Origin: Pedobacter sandarakinus
GTDB taxonomy: Bacteria; Bacteroidota; Bacteroidia; Sphingobacteriales; Sphingobacteriaceae
Reading direction: 5' to 3'
Assembly: GCF_026240095.1 (NCBI RefSeq)
Contig: NZ_JAPIVG010000002.1
Location: forward strand, 62,001-126,000
Length of the DNA: 64,000 nt
Every line of letters starts with the position of its first letter. Within the stretch, counting starts at the first letter, position 1. Below are positions 27,402 through 35,990 of the stretch, piece after piece. The notes beneath the pieces are model-generated. The model searched no databases. It saw only the letters and a program-made list of their open reading frames with translations, and was not told where the DNA came from. Made by a program: the position numbers and the translations under genes.

Positions 27402-29555
27402 ATGAAAAACTTTTTAACACTCTCTTTTTTTATTTTGCTAAATGCATTTAGCTATGGGCAGGTTGTATTGACTGGAAAGGTGGTGGATAAAGCCGGACAG
27501 CCAATAATTGGCGCTTCAATTGTGGTTAAAGGAACGAAAGACGGAGGATCTTCAGGTACATTAGGTTATTATAGGTTTAGTTCGCCAGCTAAAGCTAAAC
27601 GGATTTTACTTTGTAAGGCAATAGGGTATGTAGACGATAGTGTTCATGTACAGCTGACAGGAGATAGTATAAAAACTGATTTTTTATTGGGAGATAAGGA
27701 TAATAACTTGAGCGGCGTGTCTATCAATCTGCGCAAAATAAGAGTTACCGACATTAAAAAAGGTGCTGCGCTTAATGCATTCGAAGTAGCTACAACCGCT
27801 GGTGCGGTTGCCGATGTTGTTGGCGCATTGCAAACTTTACCTGGGGCGGCTCCAGCTGGAAATGAAACAGGTCTGTTCGTGCGAGGTGGTTCTAGCAACG
27901 AAACTAAAGCCTTTTTTGATGGCATGTTGGTTAAAAATCCTTTTGGCAGCAGGTTACCCGATGTGGCTACCCGAAGTCGTTTTTCAGCTTTCTTATTCAA
28001 AGAGACCGCTTTTACCACGAGTGGATATTCTGCCAAGTATGGTCAGGCACTTTCATCGGCCCTCATTCTGGATACTAAAGATCTGGCCGAGAAAACATCA
28101 ACAGAATTCTCGCTGATTAGTTTGGGGGTAGGGGCTGCACATACAGAGCGTTTCAAAAATAGTTCATTGGTTGTCGGGGCTAAATATTACAACTTCGATC
28201 TCAACAACACCTTATTCAAACAAAACATCAACTGGGATAAAAATCCAAGACAATATCAAGGAATGATTAATTATAAGCAAAAGGTTGGAAGTACAGGCTT
28301 AGTTAAATTATTTGCAGACTATAGCGGTACTACCTTGGCATTCAATATTGTAAACCCCAATAAGGTTGCTCAAGATCTATTAACTAATACCAACAATAAC
28401 TTATATGTAAATTTAAATTATACAGGTTTTATCGCTCCATCCTGGAAAATATTTACCGGCCTGGCCCATAATGGTACCAGGGAAGATGGAAAGATTAATA
28501 ATGATAAGTATTTTCAAAATGATGATTTATTTCAGCAGAAGGTTGTTCTTTCTAAATTCTTTAGTTCCAGCTCTATTCTTAGTTTTGGTCTTGAGCAGTT
28601 CCAAAGCAAGCGCAACGAAGGATATACTTCTCTTTCTAGAGCTTATACTGATGTTGTTTCTGCTGGTTTTTCTGAAGCTGAAATCTATCTAAGCAATAAT
28701 ATCATGTTACGGGCGGGATTAAGATCTGAATACTCGTCATATTTGAGAAAATTTAATTTATCGCCACGCGGCTCCTTAGCCTTATATCTCGATAAGAGCA
28801 ATCAGTTTACGCTTTCCTACGGTAAGTTTTATCAAAAACCTGATGATAGCTTTCTAACCCAAACTTCGGAGATAGGTTTTGAAAACGCCAGCAATTATGC
28901 GGTTGATTATGAGTTTAACAAAAATAATCGAAGCTTACGTGTTGAAGCGTATTATAAAGATTACAATAACCTTGTTAAAATTGTTACACCTTTGTACTCA
29001 GGTTTCCAAGCCTATGGCCCGCCAGTTTTTATCAATAACTTTAATAACCTGGGTTATGGGTATGCAAGAGGTTTTGATTTGTTCTGGCGAGATAAAAAAT
29101 CACTTAAAATTGGAGAATATTATGTATCATATTCCTTTGTTGACACGAAAAGGGACTACATAGACTTCCCTGGCATGGCTACACCGAGTTATGTTCCAAA
29201 ACACACTATTAACCTTGTAGCTAGAAAGTATCTCGTGAAATTAAAGTCTCAACTATCAACTACATATACATTCAGTTCTGGTAGAACTTATTTTAATCCT
29301 AACAATCCGGTTTTCCTAGGAGATCACACTCAAAATAATCAAAATTTGAGTGTTGGTATTAGTTACCTTCCTGGTTGGTATAAGAAATTTATTGTTATCA
29401 ATTTTTCAGCTAATAATGTTTTAGGATTTAACCAGGTATATGGATATCGCTATGCTTACAACGGAGAGCGAAGGGAACCGATTCTGCCGCCTAATAGAAG
29501 GGGTTACCTTTTAAGTATTTTGGTTAATTTTGGAGATAGCACCTTTAATCATTAA
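27402..29555 (+). CDS. TonB-dependent receptor (non-SusC type)
   Basis: 717 residues, clearly shorter than the SusC proteins here. A signal peptide ends FSYGQ. A carboxypeptidase-like regulatory domain follows (VLTGKVVDKAGQPIIGASIV), then a plug domain (VVGALQTLPGAAPAGNETGLFVRGGSS and KAFFDGMLVKNPFG) and a barrel. No SusD gene is next to it. It starts 6 bases after the kinase stop and ends 3 bases before the GH38-like gene, so the three are one operon. It probably imports a small product of the glycan-degrading enzymes rather than a SusD-captured oligomer. Confidence 0.88.
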   Translation: MKNFLTLSFFILLNAFSYGQVVLTGKVVDKAGQPIIGASIVVKGTKDGGSSGTLGYYRFSSPAKAKRILLCKAIGYVDDSVHVQLTGDSIKTDFLLGDKDNNLSGVSINLRKIRVTDIKKGAALNAFEVATTAGAVADVVGALQTLPGAAPAGNETGLFVRGGSSNETKAFFDGMLVKNPFGSRLPDVATRSRFSAFLFKETAFTTSGYSAKYGQALSSALILDTKDLAEKTSTEFSLISLGVGAAHTERFKNSSLVVGAKYYNFDLNNTLFKQNINWDKNPRQYQGMINYKQKVGSTGLVKLFADYSGTTLAFNIVNPNKVAQDLLTNTNNNLYVNLNYTGFIAPSWKIFTGLAHNGTREDGKINNDKYFQNDDLFQQKVVLSKFFSSSSILSFGLEQFQSKRNEGYTSLSRAYTDVVSAGFSEAEIYLSNNIMLRAGLRSEYSSYLRKFNLSPRGSLALYLDKSNQFTLSYGKFYQKPDDSFLTQTSEIGFENASNYAVDYEFNKNNRSLRVEAYYKDYNNLVKIVTPLYSGFQAYGPPVFINNFNNLGYGYARGFDLFWRDKKSLKIGEYYVSYSFVDTKRDYIDFPGMATPSYVPKHTINLVARKYLVKLKSQLSTTYTFSSGRTYFNPNNPVFLGDHTQNNQNLSVGISYLPGWYKKFIVINFSANNVLGFNQVYGYRYAYNGERREPILPPNRRGYLLSILVNFGDSTFNH

Positions 29556-29558
29556 GTT

Positions 29559-32099
29559 ATGAATAGAATTAAATGCATCGTTCTTGGTATTTTCTGCTGT
29601 ACTGTACAATTTGCCGTTCATGCACAAGATAAATTCTTCATTGATGGATACCATGGTGGCTATTGGGGTCACTATCCTACAAAATATACCGGCTTTATAG
29701 CAGACAAACTCGATCAATATCCATTTTGGAGGATTAATTTAGAGATAGAGCCCGTAACATGGGATTTTGCAAAACAAAATGATGCGTCGAATTATGTCCG
29801 CTTCAAAGAAATTGTTAAAGATCAATCCCATAAGGGTAGGGTAGAGTTTGTGAATCCTGCTTACGGACAAAGTTATCTGTATAATGTTCAGGGCGAGTCC
29901 GTTATCAGACAGTTTGAATTAGGAATAAAAAAAATAAAGTCACACTTTCCTGAAGCAGAATTCAAAACATATTCATCAGAAGAACCTTGTTTTACAAGTG
30001 CTTTACCTGGTATATTAAAGTCTTTTGGCTTTCAATATGCTTCTTTAAAAAATCCTAATACTTGCTGGGGTGGTTATACAAGAGCTTTTGGTGGCGAACT
30101 GGTAAACTGGACCGGATCAGATGGTTCTTCCTTACTTACCGTTCCACGGTACGAAAGTGAGCAATTGCTAGAGCAATCTACCTGGCAAACTACCGCATGG
30201 AATAATAGTGGAACATATATTAATAGTGCTCGAAAGCAAGGAATTATTAATCCAATAGGCATGTGCCTGCAAGATGCTGGTTGGGAAAACGGACCATGGT
30301 TGGGTAAGCCGAAAGATTTCCAGTATATGCTTTGGGCAGATTATATTGCAAACGTAGCAGACAAAAATAAAGTAACTACTTGGAATTTCAATCAGGAGGA
30401 TTTACAGGTAAGTTTGGTTTGGGGCGCTCAGATCCTCCAACAGATGGCTCAACAGACGAGGCTTGCTGAAAACAAACTTGTAATGGATGAGAAAATTTTT
30501 GCTATTGAGACGGCACATAATAAAGGGGCTTTTACCTCAGGAAATTTCGATAAGGCTTGGGAAAATTTGCTGCTAGCAGAACATCACGATTCTTGGATCG
30601 TACCATACAATATTGTCAACAAAGAGAAAAAGTGGAATTGGGCGCAGCAGGTAAATTTTTGGGCAAGTGAATCTGGTCGGATTGCTGATAGCATTTCTTA
30701 TGTGAGCAGAGCAAGAAATGAAAATCGGTCTACAACAATTAAAATTTATAATACAGTAGGTCAACGGCGCCAAGAGTTGGTACGCTACAAAGTGGCATCA
30801 TCCATCAAAAATCCAACTATTATAAACGATAAAGGTGCGAGGGTTAATACCCAGGTCTCAAATGCAGATGGTAGCTTGCTTTTTATTGCAGATGTGCCTT
30901 CCATGGGCTTCGCCTCTTATAAAATCAAAGAAGGCGTGGCTGCTGTTTCAAAAAAGGCAAGCCAACAACAGGTAACACAATACCAGGGCAAAACCAAGGT
31001 TAGCACTACGGAATATGAAGTACTCTTTGACCCTGCTAAAGGGGGAGCCATTGTTCAACTTTTAGCCAAAAAGGTGGGTAACATGGAATACATCAATCAA
31101 AAGAGTGAAAGGTCTTTCAATGAGATGAGAGGGTACTTTTACAAAGACAGTTTATTTTACTCCAGCAAAGACCAACCTGCCAAGATTACTGTAATTGAAG
31201 AAGGACCTATTTGCGTTAAAATACAAATTGATGGTAAAATTAATATTCATCCTTTCAGGCAACTGGTGACATTCGTGAATGGATCGGCGTTAATCGATGT
31301 ACAAACCGATGTGGATTGGCAAGGCAATCCAGGGATTGGACAAAATTACGCTCAGCAAAAGGGTTGGGATGCAAAAGATTATAAGAAAGCATTTTACAAT
31401 GATAGTTTAAAGCTTCAAGCTGTTTTTCCGCTCACGTTTCAAAATCAAAAAGTGCATAAAAATGCGCCTTTCGATGTCATGGAGAGTAAACTCAAAAATA
31501 CATACTTTAATACTTGGGATAGCATTAAAAATAACGTCATTCTAAATTGGGTTGATGTTAACGACGGGAAGGATCAACGTGGAATGGCACTTTTCACAGA
31601 TCACACCAGTAGTTACAACTACGATGAGCGTGGGATTCTTGGGTTAACCCTTCAATATTCGGGCATGGGACTGTGGTGGAGAAACTATGAAATCAAGGGG
31701 GCATCTAAATTTCATTATGCATTGCTACCTCATGCACAAACATGGGATGCAGCAGCGGTTTGGGCCAAAAGCGTTTCGTGGAATGAGCCTCTAAAAGTTG
31801 TGGCTAGCGAGAATGCCAAACTTGCTTCTTTTTCACTGCTGGAAACAACAGATCGTGCTTTAGATATATCTGCGGTCACATCAGGCGATAAATGTTTAAA
31901 TTTTCGCGTTTTTAATTCCAGTAGAATTTCAAAGAATGCAATTATTAAAGTGTCAATGCCATATAAGAAAATTTTGTCGATTTCTTTAAATGGTAAAGTG
32001 GAACGGAGTTTTGATGTGCGTAAAAATAATGATGGCTCGGCTTCATTTGAACTTCCTATCCAGCAGTTTGGGATAAAAACAGTTAGGATACTAATGTAA
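29559..32099 (+). CDS. Secreted GH38-like protein (divergent alpha-mannosidase family)
   Basis: 846 residues with a signal peptide ending FAVHAQ. The layout resembles GH38: an N-terminal seven-stranded barrel-like part (FWRINLEIEPVTWDF, YSSEEPCFTSALPGILKSFGF), a helical middle with LLLAEHHDSWIVPYN (the third metal His region), and large C-terminal beta domains. The normal GH38 metal motif HxHxDxxW is not seen near the N-terminus; the matching place reads DGYHGGYWGHYP (H32), lacking the first His and the Asp. It may represent a distinct subgroup with altered metal binding. The operon with a ROK kinase and TonB receptor and the nearby GH92 genes support a role in alpha-mannoside breakdown. Confidence 0.65.
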   Translation: MNRIKCIVLGIFCCTVQFAVHAQDKFFIDGYHGGYWGHYPTKYTGFIADKLDQYPFWRINLEIEPVTWDFAKQNDASNYVRFKEIVKDQSHKGRVEFVNPAYGQSYLYNVQGESVIRQFELGIKKIKSHFPEAEFKTYSSEEPCFTSALPGILKSFGFQYASLKNPNTCWGGYTRAFGGELVNWTGSDGSSLLTVPRYESEQLLEQSTWQTTAWNNSGTYINSARKQGIINPIGMCLQDAGWENGPWLGKPKDFQYMLWADYIANVADKNKVTTWNFNQEDLQVSLVWGAQILQQMAQQTRLAENKLVMDEKIFAIETAHNKGAFTSGNFDKAWENLLLAEHHDSWIVPYNIVNKEKKWNWAQQVNFWASESGRIADSISYVSRARNENRSTTIKIYNTVGQRRQELVRYKVASSIKNPTIINDKGARVNTQVSNADGSLLFIADVPSMGFASYKIKEGVAAVSKKASQQQVTQYQGKTKVSTTEYEVLFDPAKGGAIVQLLAKKVGNMEYINQKSERSFNEMRGYFYKDSLFYSSKDQPAKITVIEEGPICVKIQIDGKINIHPFRQLVTFVNGSALIDVQTDVDWQGNPGIGQNYAQQKGWDAKDYKKAFYNDSLKLQAVFPLTFQNQKVHKNAPFDVMESKLKNTYFNTWDSIKNNVILNWVDVNDGKDQRGMALFTDHTSSYNYDERGILGLTLQYSGMGLWWRNYEIKGASKFHYALLPHAQTWDAAAVWAKSVSWNEPLKVVASENAKLASFSLLETTDRALDISAVTSGDKCLNFRVFNSSRISKNAIIKVSMPYKKILSISLNGKVERSFDVRKNNDGSASFELPIQQFGIKTVRILM

Positions 32100-32151
32100 T
32101 GACGCATGAAGATCGATCTGATTACTAAGATAAAATATTAAATCTTTTTAA

Positions 32152-32182
32152 TTTGCTAAATCGATTTATGTTATTATATTTA
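32152..32182 (+). promoter_or_regulatory. Locus operator fused to promoter, unit E
   Basis: TTTGCTAAATCGATTTA (32152-32168) is followed by a -7 element TATATTTA (32175-32182) that starts 23 bases after the TTTG. The predicted start near 32189 leaves a leader of about 65 bases before the SGNH gene. Confidence 0.72.
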
Positions 32183-32253
32183 AAAAATTAACCAAGTATA
32201 AACAGGCAGTTACAAAGCTTAATTTGAATTGTATAGCTGCCAGCTGATAATTT

Positions 32254-33645
32254 ATGAAGTACAAAATTTTCCTTATTGCAGCGATTACGTTTTGTTGCTG
32301 GCTAACTTGCTTTTCGCAAAAGCCTTTAAAACCGTTTAAAACAGGAGACAGGGTAGTGTTTGCTGGCAATAGCATTACCGAAGCAGGATTATATGAATCA
32401 TATATCTGGCTTTATTATATGACCCATTTTCCCAATAGCAGGATAGATATTTTTAATGCAGGCATTGGTGGTGATGTAGCTGGTCAAATTTTCGATAGGT
32501 TAGAAGGGGATATTTTGATTAAGAAACCAAATATTCTCGCGATGACTTTCGGTATGAACGATAGCAAATATTTTGAATATCTAGATCAGAAGAACCCCGT
32601 AACAGACGAGAAAAGGAAAGCGATAATTGATGAGTCTCAAAAAAGTTATAAAAAGATAGAGGCTAAGTTGAAGGAAATTCCTGGCATTTCGCCGATTCTA
32701 GTCGGTTCATCACCTTATGATGAGACCGCAAAGATACCAGGTAATTTATTTGTTGGTAAAGCTAAAACCATGCAGGGTATTATTGATTTTCAACGTCAAT
32801 CTGCAATTGCCAATAACTGGGGCTTTATAGATTTCTTTCAGCCAATGACCGAAATTAATAAAAGGGAACAAATTACGCAACCTGCTTATACCAATACGGG
32901 CCCTGATCGGATACACCCTGGTAGCGCTGGACATTTTATAATGGCATATTTATTTTTGAAAGCTCAAGGATTGGCTAGTCGCAGTATTGCAGATGTGAAA
33001 GTAGATGCAGCTAGCAGGCGATTGGTAAAATCAACCAACGCAAAAGTTACTGGCATACGGTTCGGCAAAGATGTGGTCTCATTCGATTACCTGGCGAAAT
33101 CATTGCCATATCCAATTGATACTGCAGCCAGAGTTTGGCAAAATAACCAGGTTCAGGATGAAGCGCTCAAAGTTATTCCATTTGTTAAAGAGTTCGACCA
33201 GGAGTTGATTGCATTTTCTGGCCTTAAAGGCAAAAGATATCGACTTAAGATTGATAACACCACAGTGGGCGAATGGTCTGCAAAACAACTGGCCGAGGGC
33301 GTGAATCTGGCGGTTATTAAGCAGACACCACAATATAAACAAGCGCTTAAAATTCTAGCCCTAAATAATGAGCGTAGGGGAGTAGAAGCTAAGTACCGAA
33401 ACTACTTCTGGGTCCAGTACAACTTTTTAAAGCAAAAGGGATTACTTTTCAATAATAGTAAAGAAGCTAGAGATACCATTTCAAATAACCTGAAAAATAA
33501 TGGGTGGTTAAATGCTAAAAAGGGAGACTACGATGAAATCGTTGATAATGGTGACAAAGTTAAGATGAAAATGGAAATGTTAATAAATGAAATTTACACG
33601 ATAAATAAACCAGTTACTCACCATGTCAGACTTGAAAAAATATAG
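32254..33645 (+). CDS. Secreted SGNH/GDSL-type esterase, paralogue of the 19810 gene
   Basis: 463 residues with a signal peptide ending LTCFSQ. SGNH blocks: FAGNSITEAG (Ser), FNAGIGGDVAG (Gly), FGMNDSKYFEY (Asn) and DRIHPGSAGH (Asp-His). Many segments match the 19810 protein, including YIWLYYMTHFPN, QTPQY near residue 365 and the C-terminal EIYTINKPVTHHVRL, so the two arose by duplication. Probably an O-acyl (acetyl) esterase acting on the glycan. Its last 23 bases overlap the start of the GH92 gene in another frame, showing tight coupling. First gene of a five-gene unit. Confidence 0.85.
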   Translation: MKYKIFLIAAITFCCWLTCFSQKPLKPFKTGDRVVFAGNSITEAGLYESYIWLYYMTHFPNSRIDIFNAGIGGDVAGQIFDRLEGDILIKKPNILAMTFGMNDSKYFEYLDQKNPVTDEKRKAIIDESQKSYKKIEAKLKEIPGISPILVGSSPYDETAKIPGNLFVGKAKTMQGIIDFQRQSAIANNWGFIDFFQPMTEINKREQITQPAYTNTGPDRIHPGSAGHFIMAYLFLKAQGLASRSIADVKVDAASRRLVKSTNAKVTGIRFGKDVVSFDYLAKSLPYPIDTAARVWQNNQVQDEALKVIPFVKEFDQELIAFSGLKGKRYRLKIDNTTVGEWSAKQLAEGVNLAVIKQTPQYKQALKILALNNERRGVEAKYRNYFWVQYNFLKQKGLLFNNSKEARDTISNNLKNNGWLNAKKGDYDEIVDNGDKVKMKMEMLINEIYTINKPVTHHVRLEKI

Positions 33646-35959
33646 CAAAAGCTGGATTGCCATCGCTGGCGTGATGGCGATGGCGTGGCTTGCTTGCGTT
33701 AAACCAGTTAAGGATGATCTTGCGGAATATGTTAATCCGTTCATTGGTGCTACTACTAATGTTGATGATGCCGGTGTGTACCATGGGCTGGGTAAAACCT
33801 ATCCGGGGGCTACAACACCATTTGGTATGGTACAAGTTAGTCCGAACACCATTACAGGGGGTGATAATGGATCTGGTTACAGCTATGAGCATAAAACGAT
33901 AGAAGGTTTTGCCTTGACGCAGATGAGCGGTGTGGGTTGGTTCGGAGATATGGGCAATTTCTTGGTAATGCCTACAGCTGGAAAAATTAAGACGGCGCCC
34001 GGAAAAGAGAATGTGAGAGATGGATATCGATCGAAATACGACAAGTCTTCAGAACAAGCTAGTCCGGGTTATTATGCTGTTAAACTAACCGACCATAATA
34101 TAAAAGCTGAACTCACGGCTGCGCCACACAGTGGAATGATGCGATTTACTTTCCCGGCAAATGAAATGTCTAGGATACAAATTGATCTTGCCCGACGCGT
34201 TGGAGGAACTTCCACAATGCAATCGGTAAAAGTTGTAGATGACCATACCATTGCCGGATGGATGAAATGTACGCCTGATGGTGGGGGCTGGGGGAATGGT
34301 GATGGGCAGGCCAATTATACCGTATATTTTTATGCTCAGTTTTCTAAACCCTTAACTAACTATGGTGTTTGGACTGCCGATATTCCCGAACAGTGGTCGA
34401 GAAAGCGAGATGATGTAACCAGCGATAAATATCAAAAAGTGATTTCTGAAGCATCGATTATAGAGAAACCAACTGAAGTGTCTGGAAAACATTTGGGTTT
34501 CTTCGCTAATTTTAATACAACAGACAATGAGCAAATTGTACTGAAAACAGGTATTTCATATAATAGCATAAATGGCGCTAAAGAGAATCTGGAGAGCGAG
34601 ATTGCAGATTGGGATTTTGATCTTGTGAAGCAAAGTGCAAGAAGGAAATGGAATGATGCTTTGGCTAAAGTTGACATCACCGGAGGTACTAAAGATGAAA
34701 AAATATCATTCTATACTGCGCTTTATCATACAATGCTAGATCCAAGGGTATTTCAGGATGTTGATGGCAATTATGCAGGTGGCGATGGAAACCCCCATCG
34801 TTCGAAAACCTTTACAAAGAGAACAATCTTTAGTGGCTGGGATGTTTTTCGTAGTCAGATGCCGTTGCAAACCATAATTAATCCGGTTGTGGTTAATGAT
34901 ATGGTAAACTCACTTGTTACCCTAGCCTCAGAAAAAGATAAAACTTACCTTGAAAGGTGGGAAATGCTAAACGCCTACAGCGGATGCATGATTGGAAATC
35001 CTGCTGTTTCTGTTATAACCGATGCTTACCAAAAGGGAATCAGAAATTTTGATGTCAATAAAGCCTATCAATTATCGGTAAATAGTGTAGAAAAGTTTGG
35101 AAATGGCGAACGAGGATTTACGCCTGAACCTTTTAGTATTGCCAATACATTAGAGTATGGTTACTTCGAATGGTGTGTTGGTCAATTTGCTAGTGCTTTA
35201 GGTAAAAAAGACGATGCAGACAAATATTATAAAAGAGGGCAATCTTACCGCAACATTTTCGATAAAGAGAAGAATTGGTTCAGGCCAAAGGACAGCAATG
35301 GTAAATGGCTGGCCTGGCCAGATTCTGGAAGATTAACACAATGGTATGGCTGCATCGAAAGTAATCCCTATCAGCAGGGTTGGTTTGTTCCTCATGATGT
35401 GAACGGGATGGTTACTTTGATGGGCGGTAAAGAACATGTACTTACTGATTTAAGCTCATTTTTTGATAAGGCACCAGAAAACATGATGTGGAATGACTAC
35501 TACAACCATCCTAATGAACCTGTTCATCACGTTCCATTTTTGTTTAATAGGCTTGGTGCGCCATGGTTAACGCAAAAAACAACTCGTGAAATTTGCCAGC
35601 GGGCTTACAAGAATAGTGTTCAGGGATTGGTTGGTAATGAAGATGTAGGACAGATGTCAGCATGGTATGTATTGGCAGCAACAGGCCTACATCCGGTATG
35701 CCCGGGCGATCCCAGATATGAGATTACAAGTCCTGTGTTTGCAAAAGCTGTAATTAAGCTAGACCCCAAGTATGCATCTGGTAAAACGTTTACGATCACC
35801 GCTGAAAATAATTCACCGAAAAACATTTATATCCAAAGCGCTCAGTTAAACGGAAAGCCATATGATAAATGTTTTATTACTCATCAGGTACTTACAAATG
35901 GTGGTGAGCTTGCCTTGGTAATGGGCGATAAGCCTAATAAAAATTGGGGAAAAAATTAA
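33623..35959 (+). CDS. GH92 alpha-mannosidase, lipoprotein
   Basis: 778 residues. The signal peptide ends in a lipobox AWLAC, so it is probably lipid-anchored at Cys25. The N-terminal beta-sandwich begins YVNPFIGATT, and the (alpha/alpha)6 catalytic domain carries the calcium and sugar-binding signatures. The general acid is intact: E632 in NHPNEPVHHVPFLFN. The base region is VGNEDVGQMSAWYV. Family 92 enzymes are calcium-dependent exo-alpha-mannosidases that invert the anomeric centre and remove alpha-1,2/1,3/1,4/1,6-linked mannose. The start overlaps the upstream esterase by 23 bases. The linkage specificity cannot be deduced. Confidence 0.92.
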   Translation: MSDLKKYSKSWIAIAGVMAMAWLACVKPVKDDLAEYVNPFIGATTNVDDAGVYHGLGKTYPGATTPFGMVQVSPNTITGGDNGSGYSYEHKTIEGFALTQMSGVGWFGDMGNFLVMPTAGKIKTAPGKENVRDGYRSKYDKSSEQASPGYYAVKLTDHNIKAELTAAPHSGMMRFTFPANEMSRIQIDLARRVGGTSTMQSVKVVDDHTIAGWMKCTPDGGGWGNGDGQANYTVYFYAQFSKPLTNYGVWTADIPEQWSRKRDDVTSDKYQKVISEASIIEKPTEVSGKHLGFFANFNTTDNEQIVLKTGISYNSINGAKENLESEIADWDFDLVKQSARRKWNDALAKVDITGGTKDEKISFYTALYHTMLDPRVFQDVDGNYAGGDGNPHRSKTFTKRTIFSGWDVFRSQMPLQTIINPVVVNDMVNSLVTLASEKDKTYLERWEMLNAYSGCMIGNPAVSVITDAYQKGIRNFDVNKAYQLSVNSVEKFGNGERGFTPEPFSIANTLEYGYFEWCVGQFASALGKKDDADKYYKRGQSYRNIFDKEKNWFRPKDSNGKWLAWPDSGRLTQWYGCIESNPYQQGWFVPHDVNGMVTLMGGKEHVLTDLSSFFDKAPENMMWNDYYNHPNEPVHHVPFLFNRLGAPWLTQKTTREICQRAYKNSVQGLVGNEDVGQMSAWYVLAATGLHPVCPGDPRYEITSPVFAKAVIKLDPKYASGKTFTITAENNSPKNIYIQSAQLNGKPYDKCFITHQVLTNGGELALVMGDKPNKNWGKN

Positions 35960-35990
35960 TTTTTTAAAAAAAACCACACATATACACACA

